From Muribaculaceae bacterium Isolate-037 (Harlan) (GTDB lineage Bacteria; Bacteroidota; Bacteroidia; Bacteroidales; Muribaculaceae): 64,000 bases of DNA. The translations under genes and the position numbers were made by a program. The notes below the pieces were generated by a model, which was not told where the DNA came from, did not search any database, and saw only the letters and a list, made by a program, of their open reading frames with translations. Positions 18,370 through 27,739 of this stretch are shown piece after piece. The stretch is taken from contig RIAZ01000001.1 in the NCBI GenBank assembly GCA_003762615.1, positions 310,001 to 374,000 of the forward strand. Direction: 5' to 3'. Position 1 is the first letter of the stretch. Each line of letters starts with the position of its first letter.

Positions 18370-19373
18370 AAAAAAACAATGAGACAATAAAAATTTCAGG
18401 ACTTGAGACCGGATACATCTCTAAAAAGGGCAACACCGTCATCACACGTGATATCGACGCATCCCTTGAATCGGGTGAGCTGACGTGTCTTCTGGGTCCT
18501 AACGGTGCAGGCAAATCAACTCTCCTGAAGACATTGACAGCTTTCATCCCCCCTATTCAAGGGGATATCTTCATAGAGGGGAAATCCCTAAAGGATTATT
18601 CCGCTCCGGAATTGGCAAAAGTGATCGGGGTTGTACTCACTGAGAAACTGAGCATCAGCAATATGACTGTGGAAGAACTGATATCTATGGGCAGAAGTCC
18701 CTACACGGGTTTCTGGGGAAAGATGTCAGAATATGATAAAATGGCGGTTGAGGAATCAATCAACCTTGTCAATATCAATAATCTGCGAGGCAGGATGGTG
18801 CAGACACTGAGCGACGGCGAACGCCAGAAGGTGATGATCGCCAAAGCATTGGCACAAGAGACTCCTGTCATTTTCCTTGATGAGCCAACAGCCTTTCTTG
18901 ACTATCCGAGCAAAGTGGAGATCCTGCAGCTCCTAAAGAGGCTTGCCATCGAGAAAGACAAGACAGTCTTTCTATCAACCCACGATATGGAGCTTGCCCT
19001 GCAGATAGCCGACAAAGTATGGCTCATCGACAAGCCGCATGGTGTCACTATCGGCACCCCGGAAGACCTTGCCCTGAACGGGGAAATGAACCGCTATTTC
19101 CATAGCGACGGTGTGGTGTTCGACATTGACAACGGACTTTTCAAAATATCTCAAGAAATGCACGGATCAGTCAGCCTGACAGGAGAAGGACAGCATCTCA
19201 ACATGGTAAGGAAAGCCCTTACCCGACGGGGCATATCCACCGCCGAAAAGGATTCCTCGGTCTTTGTTGAGGCTACCCCTCGATGTCTGTCTGTCAACGG
19301 AAGAGACGTGAAGTCAATCGCCGAGCTACTTGATGAGATAGATTCAATAATAGACAACGACAACAATTCATAA
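18366..19373 (+). CDS. FecE/BtuD-type ABC ATPase with C-terminal extension
   Basis: 335 aa. Walker A GPNGAGKST (about 47-55), signature TLSDGERQK, Walker B VIFLDEPTAF and the switch His in STHDME are all present, so the ATPase should be active. The nucleotide-binding domain ends by about residue 255. The remaining ~80 residues (from about 19130) include MVRKALTRRGIS and a VFVEATPRC stretch and are not part of the usual FecE/BtuD domain. The extension may be regulatory. It drives import with the two preceding gene products. Confidence 0.9.
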   Translation: MKKNNETIKISGLETGYISKKGNTVITRDIDASLESGELTCLLGPNGAGKSTLLKTLTAFIPPIQGDIFIEGKSLKDYSAPELAKVIGVVLTEKLSISNMTVEELISMGRSPYTGFWGKMSEYDKMAVEESINLVNINNLRGRMVQTLSDGERQKVMIAKALAQETPVIFLDEPTAFLDYPSKVEILQLLKRLAIEKDKTVFLSTHDMELALQIADKVWLIDKPHGVTIGTPEDLALNGEMNRYFHSDGVVFDIDNGLFKISQEMHGSVSLTGEGQHLNMVRKALTRRGISTAEKDSSVFVEATPRCLSVNGRDVKSIAELLDEIDSIIDNDNNS

Positions 19374-19391
19374 ACTCAGAGGAATGAGATA

Positions 19392-20795
19392 ATGAGACCA
19401 AAGATCACAATCATCGGGATAGGACCCGGAAACGTTGGCGATATGACGGGACGCGCCATGACTGCCCTCCGTGAGGCAGAAATCATTGTGGGCTACAAAT
19501 ACTACATCCCTTTCATTTCCGGAATCGTCTGCGAAAAGGCAGAGATTATTCAGAACGGCATGCGTCAGGAAGAGGCGCGGATTGAGAAGGCGTTTGAGAT
19601 TGCTGCAGAAGGGCGTGATGTATGCGTCATAAGCTCAGGCGACTGCGGAATATATGGTATGGCTCCCCTTGTATTTGAAATGATACGCCGAGAAGATGCC
19701 GACATTGAGGTGGAAGTGATTCCGGGAATAAGCGCATTCCAGAAAGCCGCCTCTCTCCTCGGTGCTCCGATGGGTCACGATTTTTGCGTCATCTCACTCA
19801 GCCATCTGATGACTCCTTGGCAAGTCATCGAGCAACGAATAAAAGCTGCTGCCGATGCTGATTTTGTCACCGCTGTCTATAATCCCAAAAGCAACGGCCG
19901 CTACTGGGAACTGCACAGGCTCAAAGAACTGTTTCTGAGCGTCAGGCATCCTGCCACTCCCGTTGGTTATGTGCGTCAGGCAGGTCGTGCCGGAGAAACT
20001 GTGAAAGTGACCAATCTTGCGGAGTTTGATCCTGAGGATGTGGATATGTTCACCGTGGTCATCATCGGGAACTCAAATTCATTTGAATGGAACCGACATA
20101 TCGTCACCCCACGGGGATACTACACCGGCAAGACCGGTGAAAAAGAGAAACTCGGACAATCCATCATGATAGAGAGCTTCCGCACCATTGAAAAGGAGCT
20201 TTCCAATCCGGATATCCCACTCAACTTGAAATGGCCATTGCTCCATGCCATCCACACGACCGCCGATTTCGATATGGAGAATATAATAAAAGTGGATGAG
20301 GATGCCGTGGAAAGGATCTACAAGAGGTTGACTGAAGGGGGAGTGAAGACAATCGTAACCGACGTGACTATGGCTGCTTCCGGAATCAGGAAGGGTGCTC
20401 TCGCTCGTCTCGGTCTTAACGTGAAATGTTATCTCAACGAGCCGCAAGTAGCGGAGCTGGCGACATCTAAAGGCTTGACGCGCACTCAGGCAGCCATACG
20501 CCTCGCCGTGAAAGAGGATCCTGATGCCCTCTATGTATTCGGTAATGCACCCACTGCCCTCATGGAACTTTGTTCCCTGATAAGACGTGGTGAGGCACAT
20601 CCGGCAGGAATCATAGCTGCCCCTGTAGGATTCGTCCATGTCTGTGAAAGCAAACACATGGTAAAGCCTTTCACCGACATACCTAAGATTATCGTGGAGG
20701 GGAGAAAAGGGGGAAGCAACCTTGCCGCCACTCTTGTCAATTCCATCCTGTGCTGGCCCGATGCCGGGATGCTAAAACCCGGAAGAGATGTCTGA
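19392..20795 (+). CDS. cobJ: CobJ-CbiC fusion: precorrin-3B C17-methyltransferase / precorrin-8X methylmutase
   Basis: 467 aa, two enzymes of corrin ring synthesis. Residues 1 to about 245 are a SAM-dependent tetrapyrrole methylase (TIIGIGPGNVGDMT, VISSGDCGIYGMA, VIPGISAFQKAA, VYNPKS), the CobJ/CbiH type that contracts the ring while methylating C17. Residues from about 260 are CbiC/CobH (WPLLHAIHTTADFD with the catalytic His, VTDVTMAASGI, ALYVFGNAPTAL), which moves a methyl from C11 to C12. Such fusions are known in Bacteroidetes. The stop overlaps cobL by 8 bp. Confidence 0.93.
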   Translation: MRPKITIIGIGPGNVGDMTGRAMTALREAEIIVGYKYYIPFISGIVCEKAEIIQNGMRQEEARIEKAFEIAAEGRDVCVISSGDCGIYGMAPLVFEMIRREDADIEVEVIPGISAFQKAASLLGAPMGHDFCVISLSHLMTPWQVIEQRIKAAADADFVTAVYNPKSNGRYWELHRLKELFLSVRHPATPVGYVRQAGRAGETVKVTNLAEFDPEDVDMFTVVIIGNSNSFEWNRHIVTPRGYYTGKTGEKEKLGQSIMIESFRTIEKELSNPDIPLNLKWPLLHAIHTTADFDMENIIKVDEDAVERIYKRLTEGGVKTIVTDVTMAASGIRKGALARLGLNVKCYLNEPQVAELATSKGLTRTQAAIRLAVKEDPDALYVFGNAPTALMELCSLIRRGEAHPAGIIAAPVGFVHVCESKHMVKPFTDIPKIIVEGRKGGSNLAATLVNSILCWPDAGMLKPGRDV

Positions 20796-21975
20796 GACGC
20801 GTTTTATAATCATCGGTATATCCGATAGCCGTATGCAGACATTCTCTCCGGAAATAATGCAGGCTATCAAGGCTGCGAAAGTATTTTCCGGAGGGAAACG
20901 TCATCATGATATTGTCGCGCCCATGCTCCCCCCCGGCTCGTTATGGATTGATGTGACAGTGCCGCTTGCTTCCGTTTTCGATAAATATACCGACCATGAT
21001 GAGATAGTGGTGTTTGCATCAGGTGACCCTCTATTCTTTGGATTTGCCGCTACACTGCAGCGTGCATTTCCCGACACCGAGATAACAGTCTATCCTTCAT
21101 TCAATTCATTGCAGACACTCTCCCACCGGCTCCTCCTCCCTTACGCGGAGATGAAAAATGTGTCGCTGACGGGGCGTCCGTGGAAGAATCTTGATGTTGC
21201 CCTTATCACTGGCTACCCTCTGATTGGGATACTTACCGATCGGTCCAAGACTCCTGCCGAGATTGCCCGGCATCTTCTCCGATATGGCTATGACAACTAT
21301 TCGATCAGCGTAGGGGAATGTCTCGGGAATGACACTGAACGGATACGCATCATGTCTCTTGAAGAGACGGCGCAAGAGGGTTTTGCATTCCCCAACTGCG
21401 TAATCCTGAAGATGACTCATCCTCGCAAACGCTATTTCGGGCTACCGGAAAATCTATTCCGGCATCTTGAGGGTAGAAATAACATGATCACAAAAATGCC
21501 GGTCAGGCTATTATCCCTCTCTATGCTTGATCTTTCCGAGAGGAGAGTGATGTGGGACGTAGGGTTCTGCACCGGTTCCGTATCTATTGAAGCGAAACTA
21601 AGATTTCCGCAATTAGATATCATTTCATTTGAACGTCGCGCAGAATCCAAAGCAATTTTTGAAGAGAATTGCAGGATCTTCGGCACTCCCGGAATCGAGG
21701 CAGTCATAGCCGACTTCCTTGACTGCGAACTATCCACATTCCCCGCTCCGGATGCCGTCTTCATCGGCGGCCACGGAGGAAGGCTCCCTGAAATGATGAG
21801 ACGTATTTTCGGGAATCTCACGGCGGATGGCATCGTGGTGTTCAACTCTGTTAGTGACGAAAGTCGGTGTGACTTCCTATCCTCTGTCGAAAGCTGCGGA
21901 GGTAAGATTCAGGAAGAGCATCTCCTTTGCTACGATGCCCATAATCCGGTAAAGATAATCAAAGCCTCCAAATGA
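20788..21975 (+). CDS. cobL: CobL (CbiE-CbiT): precorrin-6B/7 C5,15-methyltransferase, decarboxylating
   Basis: 395 aa. The N-terminal CbiE methylase half (about 1-200) contains VVFASGDPLFFGFA and the C-terminal CbiT half (about 215-395) has MWDVGFCTGSVSIEA, a SAM-binding motif, and GGHGGRLPEM. Together they methylate C5 and C15 and decarboxylate the C12 acetate. The start overlaps the preceding stop by 8 bp, and a 25-bp gap precedes the CbiG-CobM gene. All key motifs appear intact. Confidence 0.92.
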   Translation: MSETRFIIIGISDSRMQTFSPEIMQAIKAAKVFSGGKRHHDIVAPMLPPGSLWIDVTVPLASVFDKYTDHDEIVVFASGDPLFFGFAATLQRAFPDTEITVYPSFNSLQTLSHRLLLPYAEMKNVSLTGRPWKNLDVALITGYPLIGILTDRSKTPAEIARHLLRYGYDNYSISVGECLGNDTERIRIMSLEETAQEGFAFPNCVILKMTHPRKRYFGLPENLFRHLEGRNNMITKMPVRLLSLSMLDLSERRVMWDVGFCTGSVSIEAKLRFPQLDIISFERRAESKAIFEENCRIFGTPGIEAVIADFLDCELSTFPAPDAVFIGGHGGRLPEMMRRIFGNLTADGIVVFNSVSDESRCDFLSSVESCGGKIQEEHLLCYDAHNPVKIIKASK

Positions 21976-22000
21976 TTTAAAACATCTCCTTGAAATATCT

Positions 22001-23770
22001 ATGAAAAGAATTATATATCTGAATGACAGCGGACGCACTGTGGCAGACCGTATTCTCTCCGTTTCATCCGATTTTGAGGCGGTCTCCTACAAGGATTTTG
22101 ATATGGCGCGCTTTCAAGAATGCGAATCGATTGTCTTCATCGGAGCTCTGGGGGTATGTGTGCGGTCGATAGCACCATATATCTCCGACAAATATTCCGA
22201 TCCTGCGGTAGTCTGTATCGATAGCCTGGGGCACAACGTGATTTCCGTATTGTCAGGACATGTCGGCGGCGCCAACGCTTTATGCCTGCAACTTGCCCGT
22301 GCGCTCGGAGCAAACCCTGTAGTCACCACCCAGAGCGACATGGCGCGGATATGGCAACTCGACACTCTCGCCCCCCGTTTCGGGTGGATAGCAGACGCGA
22401 GCCATGAGGAGATGAACAGGGCGATTGCCACTCTCGTGAATGGCAGACCTGTGGGTCTTCTGTTAGACGTCAGAGATGAAGGCACCCGATGGCTTGAATC
22501 TACTCTCCCTCCCAACGTCAGGATCATTTGCGATTGCAATGAGATGCCGGAGGCGGAATTGATTATCTCCGTCTCCCCTTTCATTCACAACTGCCACACA
22601 CCGCTCCTATCATTCCGCCCCAAGGTGCTGAATCTCGGCTTCGGGTGCCGACGCGACTGCAATCCCGACGGGATCTACAACCACATCGCCGAATCTATGA
22701 TCAGATTTGGTGTCAGCCCGTTGTCAGTGAAATCTGTAGCAACAATCCCACTGAAGAAAGACGAGAGGGCTGTTGCTCACCTCGTCAACGCTTTCGGATT
22801 AAATGAATGTGATGTATACACCGCCGACGACCTTAAAGGAATCGATGTGCCGAATCCTTCTGAAAAAGTATCAGAGGTCACAGGCATCCCCGGAGTTGCC
22901 GAAAGCTGCGCTTTAAAAAGTGCTGACGGGGGGCGACTGATCATTGAGAAACAGAAATGCAAACTCAATGATGGCTCCGACTTCACTTTCGCAGTGGCAA
23001 TAGATGCCGATGCCGAACGGGAAGGTCATATTGAGATTGTGGGTGCCGGTCCGGGAGATCCGGAGCTGATATCGGTGCGGGGGAAACGTTTCCTTCAGCA
23101 AGCCGACCTCATACTGTATGCCGGAAGCCTTGTGCCTGTGGAGCTGACCCACTATGCAAAACCGGGATGCACAGTGAGGAGTTCTGCGCCTATGAATCTT
23201 GCAGAGCAATTTGCCCTCATGAAAGAGTTCTACGACCGAGGTGCGCTCGTGGTGCGCCTGCATACCGGCGACCCGTGCATCTATGGAGCGATACAGGAAC
23301 AGATGGCATTCTTCGACCGCCACGGCATGTCATACCACATAACGCCCGGAATATCATCTTTTCAGGCGGCGGCCGCCGCGCTCCGCTCTCAATTCACCAT
23401 ACCGGAGAAAGTGCAGACAATAATCCTGACTCGAGGAGAGGGACACACGCCGATGCCAGAGCGAGAACAGCTTCACAAACTCGCACAGTCACGGAGCACA
23501 ATGTGCATCTATCTCAGCGCGGCTATTGTAGACGACGTGCAGAGGGAACTCCTTATGGCATATCCTCCGGAGACCCCTGTCGCAGCATGCTATAAACTCA
23601 CGTGGAAAGAGGAGCGCATATATCGTGGCGTGCTTGCTGATCTCGCACGCATCGTCCATGATAACCGGCTCTCACTCACCACTCTTCTCGTCGTTGGCGA
23701 TGCAATAGACAACAGAAAGGGTCTTTCTCGTCTTTATGACCACAATTTCAAACATCTTTTCAGAAAATGA
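22001..23770 (+). CDS. cobM: CbiG-CobM fusion: cobalt-precorrin-5A hydrolase / precorrin-4 C11-methyltransferase
   Basis: 589 aa. The N-terminal half is CbiG (FIGALGVCVRSIAPYI, SGHVGGANALC, and LGFGCRRDC opening its C-terminal domain at about 210), which opens the ring lactone in the anaerobic pathway. The C-terminal part from about 345 is a CobM/CbiF methylase (VGAGPGDPELISVRG, HTGDPCIYGA, TPGISSFQAAAAAL). CbiG marks the oxygen-independent, cobalt-early route. The gene overlaps the next by 4 bp. Confidence 0.93.
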   Translation: MKRIIYLNDSGRTVADRILSVSSDFEAVSYKDFDMARFQECESIVFIGALGVCVRSIAPYISDKYSDPAVVCIDSLGHNVISVLSGHVGGANALCLQLARALGANPVVTTQSDMARIWQLDTLAPRFGWIADASHEEMNRAIATLVNGRPVGLLLDVRDEGTRWLESTLPPNVRIICDCNEMPEAELIISVSPFIHNCHTPLLSFRPKVLNLGFGCRRDCNPDGIYNHIAESMIRFGVSPLSVKSVATIPLKKDERAVAHLVNAFGLNECDVYTADDLKGIDVPNPSEKVSEVTGIPGVAESCALKSADGGRLIIEKQKCKLNDGSDFTFAVAIDADAEREGHIEIVGAGPGDPELISVRGKRFLQQADLILYAGSLVPVELTHYAKPGCTVRSSAPMNLAEQFALMKEFYDRGALVVRLHTGDPCIYGAIQEQMAFFDRHGMSYHITPGISSFQAAAAALRSQFTIPEKVQTIILTRGEGHTPMPEREQLHKLAQSRSTMCIYLSAAIVDDVQRELLMAYPPETPVAACYKLTWKEERIYRGVLADLARIVHDNRLSLTTLLVVGDAIDNRKGLSRLYDHNFKHLFRK

Positions 23771-25596
23771 TTCTTGTATTCGGAGGCACCACGGAAGGAC
23801 GTATAGCTGTCAGCACCCTCGATGAAGGGGAAGGGGGATATTTCTACTCCACATTATCCGACGCGCAGGAAATAGAATGTGCCCACGGGACCCGGATCTC
23901 AGGATCCATGTCGGCTGACTCCATGCTCTCTTTCTGCAAGCAACATGGCATACGGATTATTGTGGATGCCGCCCACCCTTTCGCGACACGTCTGCATGAC
24001 ACGGTAGCCGTGACAGCTGACCGTCTCGCCATTCCTGTGATCAGGCTGGAACGTCTGCCTGCCGATTGCGAATCAGATCATATTATCCCCTGCTCCGATT
24101 TCAATGATGCTATCGGGAAGATGCGTCATGACGGCGTGACCCGTCTGTTAGCTCTCACCGGGGTAAACACTATCTCCCCCCTGAAGCCTTTCTGGGAAAA
24201 GAGAGAGACGTTTTTCCGAATCCTTGATCGCGAGGATTCCGTGAAAAAGGCACTCGACGCAGGATTTCCCACATCCCGCCTCATATATTACAGACCTGAC
24301 GACACGCCACGCCTTATATCCGAGCTACATCCCAATGCCATAATCACGAAGGAGAGCGGCGCATCAGGAGGATTCGCCGAGAAAGTTCAGGCAGCCATTC
24401 AGCACAACATACTGATCTACGTGGTCCGACGTCCCCCCCTCCCGAAATCATTCATAACAGTTGAGGGTACTCACGGACTGCGGCGTGCCATAGAAAGACT
24501 GTTGCCTCAATTCTATCCTCTCCACACCGGGTTCACTACCGGCAGCTGCGCCACTGCTGCTGCAAAGGCAGCTCTCATCGCTCTGCTGACGGGAGAAAAG
24601 AGAACGGAGATCACCTTCAGGATTCCGGAGGGTGAAAGGATGGCGATGTCGGTGAAGTCTGTAGAGACCCGAGATGAGGATGCGACGGCAACTGTCATCA
24701 AAGACGCGGGAGATGATCCCGACGTCACCGACAAAAGTGAAATATCGGCACGCGTGGCTTTTGCCCGGCATGAAGGAATCCGGTTCTCTGGGGGTGAAGG
24801 GATCGGCATCGTGACGTTGCCCGGACTTGGGTTGGAAGTGGGAGAGGCTGCCATAAATCCGGTGCCCCGACGCATGATAACAGAGGAACTCACCGCACTC
24901 TATGCCGGAGGATTAGACGTGACCATCTCCCTGAAAGGGGGTGCGGAACTTGCCGCCCGCACGTTCAATCCCCGTGTCGGGATATCCGGAGGGGTCTCCA
25001 TCATCGGCACAAGCGGCATTGTGCGTCCCTTTTCTCACGAGGCATTCGTGGAATCGTTATGCCGCGAGATGAATGTGGCTATTGCTATGGGATGCCGACC
25101 GATCGTGGTCAATTCCGGTGCAAAGAGCGAGAAGTTTTTGAAAAAACTATTTCCGGCGCTCCCTCCGCAAGGATTCATACATTATGGGAATGCCATCGGA
25201 GAGATCATGACCATATCCCGCGATCTTGGGGTGGAGTCGCTCGTCATCGGAATCCTGATAGGGAAAGCTGTAAAACTTGCAGAAGGTCATATTGACACCC
25301 ACAGCCACAAAACGACCTTCAACCGTGATTTCCTTCTCAATGTCGCAAGGGAATGCGGTTGCTCGCAAGAGGCATCAGTTGCTATATCGGGGATGAATAT
25401 CGCCAGAGAACTGTGGTCTATCCTGTCGCCAAGCGATGCCGAAATGTTTTTTCAAGAGATTCTTCGGAGATGCCATGAGCAATGTGCGCGTATTTATCCG
25501 GGAAATCTTGAATCCATTCTTCTCTCCGATGACGGAAGCATATTTTATTCCTCTCGCTCATATTTATCTCGAGAATCAAATAAATCTACAAAATGA
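23767..25596 (+). CDS. cbiD: CobK/CbiJ-CbiD fusion: precorrin-6A reductase / cobalt-precorrin-5B C1-methyltransferase
   Basis: 609 aa. The N-terminal half (about 1-245) is CbiJ/CobK, starting ILVFGGTTEGR with IVDAAHPFATRLH and LLALTGVNTI; it reduces precorrin-6A. From about 255, HTGFTTGSCATAAAKAAL begins CbiD, which adds the C1 methyl in the anaerobic pathway; GTSGIVRPFSHEAF follows. The pairing of an enzyme known from both routes with an anaerobic-only enzyme agrees with the CbiG gene upstream. It overlaps both neighbours by 4 bp. Confidence 0.93.
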   Translation: MILVFGGTTEGRIAVSTLDEGEGGYFYSTLSDAQEIECAHGTRISGSMSADSMLSFCKQHGIRIIVDAAHPFATRLHDTVAVTADRLAIPVIRLERLPADCESDHIIPCSDFNDAIGKMRHDGVTRLLALTGVNTISPLKPFWEKRETFFRILDREDSVKKALDAGFPTSRLIYYRPDDTPRLISELHPNAIITKESGASGGFAEKVQAAIQHNILIYVVRRPPLPKSFITVEGTHGLRRAIERLLPQFYPLHTGFTTGSCATAAAKAALIALLTGEKRTEITFRIPEGERMAMSVKSVETRDEDATATVIKDAGDDPDVTDKSEISARVAFARHEGIRFSGGEGIGIVTLPGLGLEVGEAAINPVPRRMITEELTALYAGGLDVTISLKGGAELAARTFNPRVGISGGVSIIGTSGIVRPFSHEAFVESLCREMNVAIAMGCRPIVVNSGAKSEKFLKKLFPALPPQGFIHYGNAIGEIMTISRDLGVESLVIGILIGKAVKLAEGHIDTHSHKTTFNRDFLLNVARECGCSQEASVAISGMNIARELWSILSPSDAEMFFQEILRRCHEQCARIYPGNLESILLSDDGSIFYSSRSYLSRESNKSTK

Positions 25597-26873
25597 AACC
25601 ATCATTTCTGATAGCCTCCGCCTCGTCCGGCAGTGGAAAAACCACATTCTCACTCGGAATCATGCGTGCGCTGCGCAGGAGAGGATTAAGCGTGCAACCT
25701 TTCAAATGCGGACCGGATTATATTGACACCCAATTCCAGACTCTCGCCGCCTCACGTGAGTCGGTCAACCTTGATCTATTCATGTCATCTCCGGAGCACG
25801 CAGGCGGTCTCTTCAGCCATTTTTCCGACAATGCGGGTGCCAATGTCATCGAAGGAGCGATGGGGATGTTTGATGGCTTCAACGGATGGGAAGGAAGCGC
25901 AGCCAGAATTGCCATAACAATCGGTCTGCCTGTCATTCTCGTTGTCGATGCCTCGTCAACAGCATATTCTGTGGCTGCTACAATCTACGGATTCACTCAT
26001 TTCAAGAAGGATATTAAAGTGGTGGGAGTGGTATTCAACCGGGTTGCTTCAGAAAGCCACTTCTCTTTCTTGAAAAAGGCATGTGCCGATGTCAACGTCT
26101 CATGTTTCGGATACATGAAAAAGAGCTCCGATCTGATCATACCATCCCGTCATCTTGGATTGACACTGACATCGCAGGATGAAATGGAACGTTTCATTGA
26201 TATGGCGGCGGATGAAGTAGAACGCCACGTGGATATTGATGCAATACTTCACGCCACCTCCACACAGCCGAAGAGATGCAGTCTTGACATCCCACGTCTG
26301 ACCGCCACCAAGGTGGCGGTGGCAGCAGATGAGGCGTTTAATTTCATCTATAAGGCAAATATTATCGCCTTAGGAGGTGACGTGAGATATTTCTCACCCA
26401 TCAACGACATCCGATTGCCAGACGCTGATCTTCTCTATCTTCCGGGTGGATACCCGGAGCTTTATGCGGATAAACTTGCTGCCAACACCTCAATGAGAGC
26501 TTCAGTAAGGGATTTTGTCGAATCGGGAAGGAAGGTGATCGCAGAATGCGGAGGATTCATTTATCTCACGGAAGAGATCGACGGAAACCCTATGTGCGGA
26601 GTATTCCCTCTGAAAACCACCATGAGGGAGTCGCGTCTGAAACTCGGATACCGTGAAGTTGATTTCGGGAATATGGTTCTACGTGGGCATGAGTTTCATT
26701 ACTCCCGGGTCGAACCATCCGGCAGCAGACCCGTGACAACCACCGCTTTCCCTCAGAAAAATGCTAAAGGGATACCAGTGGAATCCCTTACATACCGATA
26801 CAAGAATGCAATAGCCGGATATACCCATCTTTATTGGGCAGAACACGGCATTAGTGATATTTTTAAGTCATAA
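25593..26873 (+). CDS. cbiA: Cobyrinate a,c-diamide synthase
   Basis: 426 aa. ATP- and glutamine-dependent amidation of the a and c side chains of (Co)cobyrinate. The N-terminal P-loop-type domain has ASASSGSGKTTFSLGIM (about 9-25), CGPDYIDTQF and EGAMGMFDG. The C-terminal class I amidotransferase domain has LPGGYPELYA and the catalytic Cys in IAECGGFIYL at about 312. The start overlaps the previous stop by 4 bp. The gene is complete with no missing motifs. Confidence 0.93.
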   Translation: MKPSFLIASASSGSGKTTFSLGIMRALRRRGLSVQPFKCGPDYIDTQFQTLAASRESVNLDLFMSSPEHAGGLFSHFSDNAGANVIEGAMGMFDGFNGWEGSAARIAITIGLPVILVVDASSTAYSVAATIYGFTHFKKDIKVVGVVFNRVASESHFSFLKKACADVNVSCFGYMKKSSDLIIPSRHLGLTLTSQDEMERFIDMAADEVERHVDIDAILHATSTQPKRCSLDIPRLTATKVAVAADEAFNFIYKANIIALGGDVRYFSPINDIRLPDADLLYLPGGYPELYADKLAANTSMRASVRDFVESGRKVIAECGGFIYLTEEIDGNPMCGVFPLKTTMRESRLKLGYREVDFGNMVLRGHEFHYSRVEPSGSRPVTTTAFPQKNAKGIPVESLTYRYKNAIAGYTHLYWAEHGISDIFKS

Positions 26874-26888
26874 ATTAAGAGATGCATT

Positions 26889-27461
26889 ATGAGAATATAT
26901 ACTCGAACCGGCGACAATGGATTCACCTCCATACACGGCAGAATAAGGGTGCCTAAGACCGATATACGCATAGAGGCTAATGGCACTCTTGATGAGCTTA
27001 ACGTAGTTGTGGGGACTATCCGCACATATCTGTCTGAGACGCATCCGTTTCAGTCGCTGCTGTATGGCATACAGGTCAATCTTATGTCGGTAATGAGCCT
27101 TGTCGCCACCAAAAGCGAGATGCGCGGTGACAATCCCAATCAACTTGACGATATTGTCACTCCTATCGAGAGGGCAATCGATTCGATAAGCGCCGAATGC
27201 ACCCCATCCGACTCCTTCATTCTCCCCGGAGGCACACCAATGGCTTGCATGATGCATCAGGCAAGGGTGCTTGCCCGCAAGGCTGAACGAAGACTTTGGA
27301 GGCTGAATGAATGCGATGCAGTGGACCACACGATCCTGCAATACGTCAACCGTCTCTCCGACCTTTTCTTCCTAATGGCACGTCATGAACTACAATTCGG
27401 CAACGTGAAGGAGGAGGTGTGGCGAAGATTCGGGTACAAGACCAAACTAAAATCCAAATAA
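26889..27461 (+). CDS. pduO: PduO-type cob(I)alamin / cob(I)yrinate adenosyltransferase
   Basis: 190 aa. Transfers the adenosyl group of ATP to cob(I)inamide-type corrinoids. The PduO-family start IYTRTGDNGFTS (about 3-14), ANGTLDELN and the C-terminal NRLSDLFFLMAR are present; it is not of the CobA/BtuR P-loop type. It is the last gene of the cob operon, 15 bp after cbiA and just upstream of the second riboswitch. Confidence 0.93.
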   Translation: MRIYTRTGDNGFTSIHGRIRVPKTDIRIEANGTLDELNVVVGTIRTYLSETHPFQSLLYGIQVNLMSVMSLVATKSEMRGDNPNQLDDIVTPIERAIDSISAECTPSDSFILPGGTPMACMMHQARVLARKAERRLWRLNECDAVDHTILQYVNRLSDLFFLMARHELQFGNVKEEVWRRFGYKTKLKSK

Positions 27462-27499
27462 ATAAATAAATCCATGTAGACAAAATTGATATGACCACG

Positions 27500-27656
27500 A
27501 ATACGGTGATCTCTCGGAAGAGAGAGGGAACCCGGTGAGATTCCGGGACAGTACCCGCTACTGTAACGCTTACACAAAACGCGAGGGAAATATGCCACTG
27601 TGCCCATGCATGGGAAGGCCCCCCGACGGAGCCAAGTCAGGAGACCGACCGTATTC
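27500..27656 (+). promoter_or_regulatory. Cobalamin (AdoCbl) riboswitch, second copy
   Basis: Core elements are GGGAACCCGGTG near 27527, then ACAGTACCCGCTACTGTAA, GCCACTG at 27594-27600, GGGAAGG and AAGTCAGGAGACC near 27635-27647. A stem (CTTATCC against GGATAAAAG, about 27683-27713) lies between the aptamer and the receptor ATG at 27740 and may be the expression platform. No clean -33/-7 promoter was found just upstream, so readthrough from the cob operon is possible. Confidence 0.93.
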
Positions 27657-27739
27657 TGCATTAATATTATTTCCGGGATAGTCTTATCCCATTCTTAAGA
27701 AAGGATAAAAGACTTATTGAAGTTTATATTAATAAAATC

